From positions 186,001-250,000 of the forward strand of contig JAQSEB010000127.1 of the NCBI GenBank assembly GCA_030063045.1: 64,000 nucleotides of DNA, given 5' to 3'. Numbering within the stretch: position 1 is the first letter of the stretch; each line of letters starts with the position of its first letter. The DNA comes from Pratylenchus scribneri (Eukaryota; Nematoda; Chromadorea; Rhabditida; Pratylenchidae). Positions 1-12,285 of this stretch are shown one piece after another. Position numbers and translations under genes: made by a program. The notes beneath the pieces are model-generated. The model saw only the letters and a list, made by a program, of their open reading frames with translations, was not told the DNA's origin and did not search any database.

Positions 1-3000
1 TGTGAGGAATAATATTAAAATTCCAAAGAGAAATAGCGATTTTAAACTTTTTCTCTTAAAACTCATAGAAAATTTCAATTTCATAAATTTCAAATACATG
101 TATGGCCTAGAATCTGCCTAAAAAATACTATTAGAAAAGATTGTGAGGAATAATATTAAAATTCCAAAGAGAAATAGCGATTTTAAACTTTTTCTCTTAA
201 AACTCATAGAAAATTTCAATTTCATAAATTTCAAATACATGTATGGCCTAGAATCTGCCTAAAAAATACTATTAGAAAAGATTGTGAGGAATAATATTAA
301 AATTCCAAAGAGAAATAGCGATTTTAAACTTTTTCTCTTAAAACTCATAGAAAATTTCAATTTCATAAATTTCAAATACATGTATGGCCTAGAATCTGCC
401 TAAAAAATACTAATAGAAAAGATTGTCAGGAATAATATTAAAATTCCGAAGAGAAATAACGATTTTAAACTTTTTCTCTTAAAACTCATAGAAAATTTCA
501 ATTTCATAAATTTCAAATACATGTATGGCCTAGAATCTGCTTAAAAAATACTATTAGAAAAGATTGTGAAGAATAATATTAAAATTCCAAAGAGAAATAG
601 CGATTTTAAACTTTTTCTCTTAAAACTCATAGAAAATTTCAATTTCATAAATTTCAAATACATGTATGGCCTAGAATCTGCTTAAAAAATACTATTAGAA
701 AAGATTGTGAGGAATAATATTAAAATTCCAAAGAGAAATAGCGATTTTAAACTTTTTCTCTTAAAACTCATAGAAAATTTCAATTTCATAAATTTCAAAT
801 ACATGTATGGCCTAGAATCTGCTTAAAAAATACTATTAGAAAAGATTGTGAAGAATAATATTAAAATTCCAAAGAGAAATAGCGATTTTAAACTTTTTCT
901 CTTAAAACTCATAGAAAATTTCAATTTCATAAATTTCAAATACATGTATGGCCTAGAATCTGCCTAAAAAATACTAATAGAAAAGATTGTCAGGAATAAT
1001 ATTAAAATTCCGAAGAGAAATAACGATTTTAAACTTTTTCTCTTAAAACTCATAGAAAATTTCAATTTCATAAATTTCAAATACATGTATGGCCTAGAAT
1101 CTGCTTAAAAAATACTATTAGAAAAGATTGTGAAGAATAATATTAAAATTCCAAAGAGAAATAGCGATTTTAAACTTTTTCTCTTAAAACTCATAGAAAA
1201 TTTCAATTTCATAAATTTCAAATACATGTATGGCCTAGAATCTGCCTAAAAAATACTATTAGAAAAGATTGTGAGGAATAATATTAAAATTCCAAAGAGA
1301 AATAGCGATTTTAAACTTTTTCTCTTAAAACTCATAGAAAATTTCAATTTCATAAATTTCAAATACATGTATGGCCTAGAATCTGCCTAAAAAATACTAT
1401 TAGAAAAGATTGTGAGGAATAATATTAAAATTCCAAAGAGAAATAGCGATTTTAAACTTTTTCTCTTAAAACTCATAGAAAATTTCAATTTCATAAATTT
1501 CAAATACATGTATGGCCTAGAATCTGCCTAAAAAATACTATTAGAAAAGATTGTGAGGAATAATATTAAAATTCCAAAGAGAAATAGCGATTTTAAACTT
1601 TTTCTCTTAAAACTCATAGAAAATTTCAATTTCATAAATTTCAAATACATGTATGGCCTAGAATCTGCCTAAAAAATACTATTAGAAAAGATTGTGAGGA
1701 ATAATATTAAAATTCTAAAGAGAAATAGCGATTTTAAACTTTTTCTCTTAAAACTCATAGAAAATTTCAATTTCATAAATTTCAAATACATGTATGGCCT
1801 AGAATCTGCCTAAAAAATACTATTAGAAAAGATTGTGAGGAATAATATTAAAATTCCAAAGAGAAATAGCGATTTTAAACTTTTTCTCTTAAAACTCATA
1901 GAAAATTTCAATTTCATAAATTTCAAATACATGTATGGCCTAGAATCTGCCTAAAAAATATTATTAGAAAAGATTGTGAGGAATAATATTAAAATTCCAA
2001 AGAGAAATAGCGATTTTAAACTTTTTCTCTTAAAACTCATAGAAAATTTCAATTTTATAAATTTCAAATACATGTATGGCCTAGAATCTGCCTAAAAAAT
2101 ACTAATAGAAAAGATTGTGAGGAATAATATTAAAATTCCAAAGAGAAATAGCGATTTTAAACTTTTTCTCTTAAAACTCATAGAAAATTTCAATTTCATA
2201 AATTTCAAATACATGTATGGCCTAGAATCTGCCTAAAAAATACTAATAGGAAAGATTGTGAGGAATAATATTAAAATTCCAAAGAGAAATAGTGATTTTA
2301 AACTTTTTCTCTTAAAACTCATAGAAAATTTCAATTTCATAAATTTCAAATACATGTATGGCCTAGAATCTGCCTAAAAAATACTATTAGAAAAGATTGT
2401 GAAGAATAATATTAAAATTCCGAAAAGATATAGCGATTTTAAACTTTTTCTCTTAAAACTCATAGAAAATTTCAATTTCATAAATTTCAAATACATGTAT
2501 GGCCTAGAATCTGCTTAAAAAATACTATTAGAAAAGATTGTGAAGAATAAAATTAAAATTCCGAAGAGATATAGCGATTTTAAACTTTTTCTCTTAAAAC
2601 TCATAGAAAATTTCAATTTCATAAATTTCAAATACATGTATGGCCTAGAATCTGCTTAAAAAATACTATTAGAAAAGATTGTGAAGAATAATATTAAAAT
2701 TCCGAAGAGATATAGCGATTTTAAACTTTTTCTCTTAAAACTCATAGAAAATTTCAATTTCATAAATTTCAAATACATGTATGGCCTAGAATCTGCTTAA
2801 AAAATACTATTAGAAAAGATTGTGAGGAATAATATTAAAATTCCGAAGAGATATAGCGATTTTAAACTTTTTCTCTTAAAACTCATAGAAAATTTCAATT
2901 TCATAAATTTCAAATACATGTATGGCCTAGAATCTGCTTAAAAAATACTATTAGAAAAGATTGTGAAGAATAATATTAAAATTCCGAAGAGATATAGCGA

Positions 3001-3774
3001 TTTTAAACTTTTTCTCTTAAAACTCATAGAAAATTTCAATTTCATAAATTTCAAATACATGTATGGCCTAGAATCTGCTTAAAAAATACTATTAGAAAAG
3101 ATTGTGAAGAATAATATTAAAATTCCGAAGAGATATAGCGATTTTAAACTTTTTCTCTTAAAACTCATAGAAAATTTCAATTTCATAAATTTCAAATACA
3201 TGTATGGCCTAGAATCTGCTTAAAAAATACTATTAGAAAAGATTGTGAAGAATAATATTAAAATTCCGAAGAGATATAGCGATTTTAAACTTTTTCTCTT
3301 AAAACTCATAGAAAATTTCAATTTCATAAATTTCAAATACATGTATGGCCTAGAATCTGCTTAAAAAATACTATTAGAAAAGATTGTGAAGAATAATATT
3401 AAAATTCCGAAGAGATATAGCGATTTTAAACTTTTTCTCTTAAAACTCATAGAAAATTTCAATTTCATAAATTTCAAATACATGTATGGCCTAGAATCTG
3501 CTTAAAAAATACTATTAGAAAAGATTGTGAAGAATAATATTAAAATTCCGAAGAGATATAGCGATTTTAAACTTTTTCTCTTAAAACTCATAGAAAATTT
3601 CAATTTCATAAATTTCAAATACATGTATGGCCTAGAATCTGCTTAAAAAATACTATTAGAAAAGATTGTGAAGAATAATATTAAAATTCCGAAGAGATAT
3701 AGCGATTTTAAACTTTTTCTCTTAAAACTCATAGAAAATTTCAATTTCATAAATTTCAAATACATGTATGGCCT
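1..3774. repeat. 141-bp satellite array (about 27 copies)
   Basis: Head-to-tail repeat starting at 1, 142, 283, 424 and so on, with a strict 141-bp period and only a few substitutions between copies. The array starts before the window and ends inside a partial copy near 3774. Two unit variants are seen: one with CCAAAGAGAAATAGCG, mostly left, and one with CCGAAGAGATATAGCG that fills about 2394-3774. Copies beginning at 424 and 988 share private changes (TGTCAGG, AATAACG), and they lie 564 bp (four units) apart, which suggests a local multi-unit duplication. No coding function is visible; short ORFs in it are incidental. Confidence 0.97.
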
Positions 3775-4096
3775 AATATTAAAATTCCGAAGATGCCTTT
3801 TCTGTTTGGTACGTACAATACATTTTTTTTTCCAATTACTACATAGCCAATGAAAAAGTATTTTGACGGAAGTGGTCACGTATTTTATTGTTAGAAATAT
3901 TAACAAAAAAATTTGGAAAAAAATATATAAACAATTGAAATTATTAGGAAAAAAAGATATAATAATGTTTGAAATATGAAAATAGTTGGTTGAATAAAAT
4001 TTTTATAAAACTATACTCTAAATTTGGAATTTATTCCCAAGTTTACAAAGAATAAATTTTCATTTTTCAAATTATTTAAATAATCTCCAATTTTTT
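3775..4096. other. AT-rich spacer between satellite and receptor gene
   Basis: No gene, RNA or repeat structure is recognised. It contains the 3' flank of the minus-strand receptor gene that ends at 4097. Confidence 0.6.
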
Positions 4097-6569
4097 TTAT
4101 TTTCTTTCATCAATTTGTGGATTTGCTGTTTCATTCCATGCAATTTTTGGTCCTCCTTGTTGTTGGCAATTTGATTTATTCAAAAATGGAATAATTCCCT
4201 TCAATTGAATTTGCATTAAATTCGATGCACATAACATCAACCAAGAAGGAACAACAATTGTAGAAAAATCGCAAACCCATGTAGATTGATTAAAAACAGC
4301 CAGGAAAAACATTTGCTGAGTGGCGGGACCAAAACCCAATTCCTTGTTAAGCGAGATCGCCATATAGAGTAGAAGCTGTTTTTATGAGGAATTCGTCACA
4401 TAAATCAAATATTTTTGTCAAATAATTTAGGATATTTAAAAGAGAAGTGTTTCACTTCAATCTTCTGGCCACTTTTTATGAAAGGAATTTGCTATATGTT
4501 TATTTCATTTGGAAACCTACCTATATTTAAACTGCTATTTTTATTTGTTGGAAGCATTCGCTTCAAACAGAAATTATTCCCGTAAATCATACTTTTTCGT
4601 CACTTCTGGCTATAGTACGTATCTCCATATATTGCTAACCTAAAAAATATTATCTAAATATCCTTTTATTTTATAGAGAATTTTATTGAATTTTATATCA
4701 ATAATGTTAAATAAAATTTTTTGAAGTTTTTTATCGATTTTTTCCAAGAATGGGCCTACCTAATCAAGGGTAAATGGCTTCCTCACTCAGACTATGGTCC
4801 TTTTATATTTTTTGATCAGTTATCATAAAATATTTTTTTGCAAATAATTTTTATAAATTAAATAAGTTCCTTTGTTTTAGTCAAATTGCAAAAATCCAAC
4901 CATATAAGCAGTAAACAGAAATTGTCCGATGAAAGTGGCAATCGCATAATATGTTAATTTCCTTTCCATTCTTTTTGTGTTGGCATCGCCATAGGGCTGA
5001 TTTGTTTTATTCAAATTCAATCGATACGCAAAAATGATTCCCAAATTAATTAAAAGGCAAATTAGGGTGGAAATTAGGCCAGAACATGTCGCAATGAATG
5101 ACTCATTCCAATCCTTAATTGATAAAAAAAAAAATGTGGATTTTGAAAATTTTTGCCCGAATTTTGCCAAATTTTTAGAGATGGCAACCCCGTTTTGCAT
5201 TACCCCCGGTTGTGGATGATGGTCAATTGTGAATGTCACATTGTCCGATTGAATTCGTACATATTCATCGTAGAAAAGAATGTGGCCAGTTAATATGAGT
5301 GGAAACAGGGAAATTGCTACAACAATGTAGGCCATCCTCTTTTGCCAAAACTGTTTATTGAAAAATATTTTTTAAAAAAAAATCATAATGAAACTATGTA
5401 AAAAGGGGAATAAAAGAGTGGTATATAAGAGTTAGTAATATAAATTACGATATTCCCTCTATTTGAAGCCATCCCTCGAATAGAAGCCGGTCTCTGAAAA
5501 TTATAAGCCCCGGGCATTTAATAGAGGAAATGTTAGTTATTAAATTTTTATTTAACGAAATTTCCACATATATGCACTATATTACTTTCTCATAATTGAC
5601 TGGATAAAGCAATGAAGTGAGTCGGTTTAGCAATAAAAAGGTAGTTGACAAATTTTCGACATGAATTGAATGCACAATTAGAGAATGGAAAAAAGCCAGG
5701 CAAAGTCGCGGGAGTAGCAAATAAATTGATAGAAACCAACCAGCACGACCGAAACGAGAATAGAGAAAATTGCCAATCAGTCCAATTAGACTCTAAAAAT
5801 TGGTGTCAACGGCTTTTAATTAGGGTTGGGCCCCCGAAGTTCGGGAGCGAGCTGAATGGGGATTGGATTTTACACTTGGACGGGTCCAAATTTTTCAAAA
5901 AGTTTTAATTTTTAATATAAAAATTCAGAAAAAATTTTAGTCAAAAATAATGGTTAAATGAAAAAAATTAACCAAAAATTTAAAAATCTTACACACAAAA
6001 TTTCCTTATCGTATCCCATTTTCCCTCCAATATTATGAGGTACATGCAGGGATGCTATAATACCAAATAAATATGGCATGTGCCATATTTTTGATAGCTC
6101 TGCCATATTTTTTTTGCCGTATTATTGCTCATGCCATATTTTTGCCGTATTTTTGCTCATGCCAAATTTTTTGCCATATTTTTCCGAATTTTTTGAGTGA
6201 TCTACCATATTTTTGTGTTTTGGAGATGGCATCCCTGGGTACATGTTCACCCCCTTATCCCGGTTGGATTTTGAACGAGGACAGAGGGAGGCCCAAAATC
6301 ACGTGAATCCCCACGGGAGATCCCAATTTTAATCGTATGGTTTTGAATACCCAAAATGCCCGAATGGCGAATAATTTGAAAAATGATGATTTGAACAAAT
6401 CTCGTTTGATAATGACTATTCCAAGTTCGAATGCATAGAGAATGGCCGAAGGAATGCCAATTATCAACGCAAATATAAATGGAGGCCAAATGGCATTGGC
6501 CAATGTAACAAATATTTCTGCAGGGGGAATATGTTCCAGTTGGGTAATATTTTCGTTCAGTTCAGCCAT
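4097..6569 (-). CDS. Srg/Srv-like serpentine chemoreceptor, copy A
   Basis: Five exons on the minus strand: 6351-6569, 5586-5792, 5204-5350, 4901-5113, 4097-4375. Joined they give 1065 nt, 354 residues plus stop. The protein has about seven hydrophobic segments: exon 1 holds TM1 (IWPPFIFALIIGIPSAILYA); exon 2 holds TM2-3 and ends in NRLTSLLYPVNYEK; exon 3 starts FWQKRM and holds TM4; exon 4 holds TM5-6; exon 5 holds TM7 with VVPSWLMLCASN, like the PWLLL..S signature of the Srg/Srv families. Such receptors sit in sensory cilia and bind chemical ligands through G proteins. All intron positions match copies B and C. The start was chosen because MAELNEN aligns with MAKMNEN in copy C. Intron 1 carries a MITE and intron 4 a transposon fragment. 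Family assignment at Srg versus Srv level is uncertain. Confidence 0.85.
4590..4860. mobile_element. Fragment related to the foldback element at 23.3-24.5 kb
   Basis: Within intron 4 of receptor copy A. The stretch TAGAGAATTTTATTG, then an AATATTGnTAAA-like block, then TTTTTTATCGATTTTTT, then TTTTTTGATCA..ATCATAAA, appears in the same order as in the element around 23500-23700, with substitutions and small gaps. No terminal inverted repeats are seen here, so this looks like a decayed partial copy. Confidence 0.55.
6047..6237. mobile_element. hAT-type MITE with perfect 8-bp target duplication
   Basis: The element starts CAGGGATGC (6047-6055) and ends GCATCCCTG (6229-6237), perfect short inverted termini of the CAG...CTG type. 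It is flanked on both sides by GGTACATG (6039-6046 and 6238-6245), an exact 8-bp direct repeat as left by hAT transposases. The 191-bp body is rich in GCCATATTTTT motifs and has no ORF, so it is non-autonomous. It lies in intron 1 of receptor copy A; copies B and C lack it there. Confidence 0.88.
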
Positions 6570-7260
6570 TATAAAAACATAGATAGATAGTCAAATGAAT
6601 TTTGAAAAAAAACTCTCTAAAATTGTTATTAATATTTTAAAATCATCTATATTAATTAAGAAAAGATGTAAATTAAACATTTTATTTAATGAGGAGAAAT
6701 TTAGGTTAAGATTATGCTAATAAGAAATGATTTCTACGGATCATTTCAAAGGATATTCAATTTCAATATCATTTCTCTTGTAAAATATTGAGAATGAAAT
6801 TACATTTTGTCTAAAATGTCAATTATACATTGTCTCACAAAAATTGAATATTTTGAATTTTTGATTGAAGGATTATTGTTAAGAAATAATTTTTAAAAAT
6901 TGGTCCGACTTATTAGAAATTGAAGAAATAAAATTGAAAATTGAATATAGACTTCATCAATTCAATTTACAAATATTTCACCTGGCTTTCTTTTAATCAA
7001 TAAATGCCGTAAATTTCTTGAATATGTATATAATTAAAAATTGTCATAAACATTGAATTAAAAGAAAAATTGCTAAGCTAACAATTATTATCATCTGCCT
7101 TATTGACGAAATCAAATAAAAATATCTGTCTGATGAGTGAGTTAGAATTTTTGATGCACTGTTAATCTTTTTAATTTTTCAAAATTCATTCGTCATTTAA
7201 ATTATAAAAATATAAAAAAAATTTTTAAAAAATGCGATTATATGTGTTTTCCATTCATCA
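6570..7260. other. Intergenic AT-rich sequence between receptor copies A and B
   Basis: Holds the promoter side of copy A and the 3' side of copy B. No recognisable gene, RNA or repeat was seen. Confidence 0.6.
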
Positions 7261-9236
7261 TTATTGTGGATATGATGTTCCACTCCATGCAATTTTTGGC
7301 AGTCCTCCTTGTTGTTGGCAATTTGATTTATTCAAAAATGGAATAATTCCCTTCAATTGAATTTGCATTAAATTCGATGCACATAACATCAGCCATGAGG
7401 GAACAACAATTGTAGAAAAATCATTGACCCATGCATACTGATTAAAAACAGTTAGGAAAAACATTTGCCCAGTTACAGAATCAAAACCCAATTCCTTGTT
7501 AATTCTGACGGCAATGTGGAGGAGAAGCTGGTTTTATGGGAAATTGAGAAATATATTATAAATATTTTGGAGTTGAGTTACATTTATTTTAGTTAAAATT
7601 CAAATATAAAAAATTTTGACAAAAATTATTTTATTCATAATATTAGGTATTAAAAATCCAACCAAATAAGCGGTGAACAGGAATTGGCCGATGAAAGTGG
7701 CAATCACATAATATGTTAATTTTCTCTCCATTCTTTTTGTGTGGTCATCGCCAAGTTGTTTTTGTTCAACCAGATTTGTCTTTTTCAAATTTCTTCGATA
7801 TGTAAAAATGATTCCAAAATTAATTAAGAGGCAAATGATGGTGGAAATTATGCCAGAACATGTCGCAATAAATGGATCCTCCCAATCCTTAATTGATAAG
7901 AAATTTTTATAAATTGAAGTAAGAGAGAGCGAGAGATGACATTTAATCATTATTTAAGGATTTTACGCCTTTTTCCCTATTATATTTACTCATTGGAAGA
8001 TGTAATTATCCGCCAGAAAAGGAATATTGGAGAAATAAAAATACAAAATGTTTGGAGGAAAAAACAAAAACACAAAATGTTTGGAGAAACAAACAAAAAC
8101 ACAAAATGTTTGGAGAAACAAACAAAAACACAAAATGTTTGGAGAAACAAACAAAAACATAAAATGTTTGAAGGAACAAACAAAAACACAAAATGTTTGG
8201 AGAAACAAACAAAAACACAAAATGTTTGGAGAAACAAACAAAAACACAAAATGTTTGGAGAAACAAACAAAAACACAAAATGTTTGGAGAAACAAACAAA
8301 AACACAAAATGTTTGAAGGAACAAACAAAAACACAAAATGTTTGGAGAAACAAATAAAAACACAAAATGTTTGGAGGAACAAACAAAAACACAAAATGTT
8401 AGGAGAAACAATCATAAAATTTTGACGAAATAAAATTTAATATTTTTTTTATTTTTAATATCATTTCAAAATAAAATATATTTTTTATTTATATAGTTGT
8501 GAACCCGCCCGTATTAGTAATGCCCTTTGCCAAATGTGAAGATATTTATATTACCCCCGGTTGTGGATGGTTGTCCATTGTGAATGTCACATTGTCTTGA
8601 ATTCGCACATATTCATCATAGAAAAGTATATGGCCAGTTAATATGAGTGGAAGCAGGGAAATTACCAGAATGATTAAGGGCATCCTTTTGTACCAAAACT
8701 GTTAAACAATTAACAAATTTATGTTTAAAACAAAAGTGATTTTGCTTAGTTATTAAATCTTTAATTGCAATTTTAACCTTCTCATAATTGATTGGATATA
8801 GTAATGAAGTGAGTCGATTAAGCAACAAAACAATTGTGGCCAAATTCTCGACATGTATTGAATGTACCATTAGAAAGAAGAAACAGGCAAGACAAAATCG
8901 GGGAAGCATCAAATAAATTGGCAGAAACCAACCAACACGACCGAATCGAATATAAAGGAAATTGTTAATCAATCCAATTAGACTCTAAAAATTTCGGTTA
9001 ATAGCTTTTAATTTTATTTTTTCGAATACCCAAAATGCTCGAATGGCAAATAATATAAAAAATGATGATTTGAACAAATCTCGTTTGATGATGACTATTC
9101 CAAGTTCGAATGCATAGAGAATGGCCGAAGGAATGCCAATTATCAACGCAAATATAAATGGGGGCCAAATTGTATTGGCCAAAATAATGAAAATTTCAGG
9201 GGGTATATCCAGTGGTTGGGCAATATTTTCATTCAT
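7261..9236 (-). CDS. Srg/Srv-like serpentine chemoreceptor, copy B
   Basis: Five minus-strand exons: 9030-9236, 8778-8984, 8555-8698, 7663-7887, 7261-7527; 1050 nt, 349 residues. Exon boundaries and phases are the same as in copy A. Exon 3 is one codon shorter (VRIQDNV against VRIQSDNV). The codon that starts copies A and C (ATG) is TTG here, so the likely start is the ATG at 9236, giving MNENIAQ. This also means a loss of the ancestral start. TM7 carries the same VVPSWLMLCASN motif. Intron 3 (7888-8554) is swollen by a 29-bp minisatellite. Copies A and B lie head to tail and are probably a tandem duplication. Confidence 0.84.
8041..8412. repeat. 29-bp minisatellite in receptor copy B intron 3
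   Basis: About 12-13 tandem copies of a unit with core AAAATGTTTGGAGAAAC followed by AAACAAAAACAC. The first ATG triplets of successive units lie 29 bp apart (8048, 8077, 8106). Variation is limited to a few GAGAAA/GAAGGA/GGAGGA changes. The unit is not a multiple of three and stays open in several frames on both strands, which gives long but meaningless ORFs. Confidence 0.95.
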
Positions 9237-10183
9237 TTCAGCCAATTTGAATATTTCGTATTTTTGAAAAATTATGGTCAAGAAATAATTTCGAAAAAAT
9301 TTATTAAATTAAAAAAAATGTAATATTTTTATGAAAGAAAATGCATTTGATTATTACCAATACGTTGGAAATTCACCTGGCTTTCTTTTAATGAATAAAT
9401 GCAGCAAATATATTCATAATTAAAAAGTGTCTGAAAAACATTGATAATTCGAAGAAAAGTGGCTAAAAAGGTATCTGTCTTTTTTAGAATATGAAATAAA
9501 TTTTATCGAGTTTCGATTGACCTTTTATATTAAAATTTTTTCAAAGTTCATTCATTAATTTTAATTATAAAGTTGTGGTTAATTCATATAATTTCCAAGT
9601 ATATAGATTAGACCAATTTTGTAAAATAAAAAAATAATGAAATATCGAATAAATCTTATCTCACTGTTCATACTGAATAGTAAAGAATCTTGAATTGGTA
9701 AAATTATTTGGAGCCAAAAATTATATAGGATTTCTACAAATTCTATATTTTTTGAAAATTAATAAAATGTCTAAATGTAATTATTTTTAGCTTAAATATG
9801 AAAGAAAGCGGAAGTAAGTGCACTGCATTTCATCATAAATTTAAATTCATCTGCTGCCGACTCTCATAATTAATTTTTATCAACAACTGCCGGAAATTCC
9901 TTGGAACTTGTGTAAAATAATAAAAGTGTCCGAATGAAAGTTGTGATGTAATGGATAAGAGAATATTATTAATTTTATAAAAATTGCAAAATGTTTTAAA
10001 AGGGTGAAAAATAGGTATAGTGCAGTTTTTTTCGTTTTTGGCCATAATTTTCAGACCAATTATATTTAAAATACTCTACAACGAACAAATGATCCAATTA
10101 AATCAAATTTAATTATTAATAAATTGAAAGATTGATGGAAATTGGTCAATTCAAAAAATTCGGATTTGCATTGTTAAATTTAA
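9237..10183. other. Intergenic AT-rich sequence, upstream of receptor copy B
   Basis: Contains the promoter side of copy B. No gene or structured RNA was recognised. Confidence 0.55.
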
Positions 10184-10224
10184 CTAGCTCAGGAGTTCGC
10201 CCTACGGGCGAACCCCTGAGCTAG
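10184..10224. repeat. GC-rich 41-bp hairpin
   Basis: A near-perfect palindrome. The 5' arm is CTAGCTCAGG, A, GTTCGCCC; the loop is TAC; the 3' arm is GGGCGAAC, C, CCTGAGCTAG. Eighteen of nineteen pairs match, with one A/C mismatch. The base composition is far richer in GC than the surrounding sequence. It could be a transposon end (Helitron 3' ends carry a hairpin next to CTRR, and CTAG is present here) or a structured transcript, but neither is shown. Confidence 0.8.
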
Positions 10225-10264
10225 GCACAATAATCAAACAACAATCATGCTAATTATGCAAAAA

Positions 10265-10734
10265 GTTTTATTTTTAATATTCTTATTCTGACTTTTAATT
10301 CTGATTTTTAATTCTGATTTTATTCTTATTCTGATTTTTAATTTTTATTTTGTTCTGAATTTTGATTTTTTCTTATTTTTTAAATTCTGATTTTGTTACT
10401 TTCCTTTTTTTTGGGAGGGGAGGGGGCAAAAGATTATCAGGGGGCACAAGACCTCTAAAATAGGGTGATTACGAAGAAGAAGATGATCTTCTTCGTATCA
10501 TTTTCTTTGTCATCTTCATCATCATCTCCTTATCTTCATCATCATCTTCATTATTATTATCATCTTCATCCTCATCATCATCTTTATCATCATCCTCATT
10601 TTCATCATCCTCTCATCTTTATTATCCTTTCATTCACATTCTCATATTCATTCTCATTCTCATCTTAATCATCAACATCATCCTCTTCTTCATCCTCATT
10701 TTCATCATTCTCATCTTCATCTTCATCATTCTCA

Positions 10735-10768
<34 letters not shown>

Positions 10769-11455
10769 TTTCATCATTCTCATCTTCATCTGCATCATCC
10801 TCATCTTCATCATCCTCTCATTGTCATCATTATCATCTTCATCATCCTCTCATTCTCATCTTCATCCTCTCATCTCATCTTAATCCTCTCATCTCATCTT
10901 CGCCCTCTCATTCTCATCTTCATCCTCTCTCTCATCTTCGTCCTCTCATTCTCATCTTCATCCTCTCATCTCATCTTAATCCTCTCATCTCATCTTCGCC
11001 CTCTCATTCTCATCTTCATCCTCTCATCTCATCTTCGCCCTCTCATTCTCATCTTCATCCTCTCTCTCATCTTCGTCCTCTCATTCTCATCTTCATCCTC
11101 TCATCTTCATCATAATCCTCATCTTCATCCTCTCATCTCATCTTCGTCCTCTCATTCTCATCATCATTTTCCTCATCTTCATCATCTTCTTCATCTTCCT
11201 AATCATCCTATTATATATTATATAGCCTTGTCGCCCCACCCAAAAAAAACAGGAAAGAACCTTGATTTTATTCTTATTCTGCTTTTATTCTTATTCTGCT
11301 TTAATTCTTATTCTGCTTTAATTCTTATTCTGCTTTTATTCTGAATTCTGATTTTTTCTGAATTTTAATTTTGATTCATTTTTCTGATTTTTAATTCTGA
11401 TTTTATACTGAATGATTTTGTAATGAATTCTGATTTTGTTTTGCAATCAATTTGT
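10265..11455. repeat. Simple-sequence block: TCATCTTCATCC-type microsatellite with TTCTGATTTTA-rich flanks
   Basis: From about 10465 to 11215 the plus strand is almost entirely pyrimidine-biased degenerate TCATC/TCTTC/TCTCA repeats. Both sides (10280-10400 and 11265-11450) are made of related TTCTTATTCTG / GATTTTAATTCTG repeats. It is located between receptor copies B and C. No coding role. Confidence 0.92.
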
Positions 11456-12285
11456 CTGGCATTGGGATTCAATCCATGTAAACTTTAGCAAGAATAAATG
11501 GCAATTCAAGGAATTTCGACATCTTATTGAATAAAAGTATTGGGAAATGATGAATGAAGATGAATTCTTCCAGCCATTTTTTTATTAAATTGTAAATTGT
11601 TGATATTAAAAATTGAATATTGCAATTTTATAAATAAAATAAACAATAAACTTAATTGTTGCTATCATTTAATTGCTATTAATTATAAAAAATATATATT
11701 TTCTCATTTAATATTGGAATTTTTCTCAAATTGCAGCTTATTTCATTCTAATTTCCTTTATTTCTTTATTCCTTATCCTTAATAGTAATTCTTTTTCTCT
11801 AATTGTTAGAAAAAAATTAAAAAAAAAACAAAACGCCAAGTTCAAAAATATTTTTTGGAATAAACCAACAGAAAATTATATATAGGATTATACCAATTGA
11901 CAAAATTTTAAAATGGAAAAATATCATTTTTAAATTATTCAAAAAATCTCATTAGCTTAGCCATTCTCTTCATTCATTGTTTCGTATTCAATGTTTCACT
12001 CCATGTAGAGGGTTTTAATATTAGTATTACATGATTATACTACATAAAATCTGAAATATTTAAAATGAATATTACGCTAAAATTTCAAAAAATTGATAAA
12101 ATATTGAAACTAGTTCCAATGGCATTTCATACTCAAAGTAATTATAGGAAAGAAGATGATTAATTATAATCTCTAACTTATTTGTACTAATTTTGTTTAA
12201 GTCTTAATCCATTAAATTTGCCTTTGCCGTAGAAAATTTATTTACAAAATTCAAAAAAATTAAACGAAACCGTTATCAACAATTT
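11456..12285. other. Intergenic sequence upstream of receptor copy C
   Basis: AT-rich sequence without a recognised gene. The promoter of copy C would lie here. Confidence 0.55.

Noticed and set aside
3643..3906. Short ORFs on both strands at the satellite edge
   Set aside because: They come from the last satellite unit and its junction; no domain or splice context.
7936..8425. ORFs rich in FVCFSKHF / NKQKHKMFG repeats
   Set aside because: Products of the 29-bp minisatellite in receptor B intron 3.
10465..10668. ORF with Ser and His runs
   Set aside because: Translation of the TCATC-type microsatellite.
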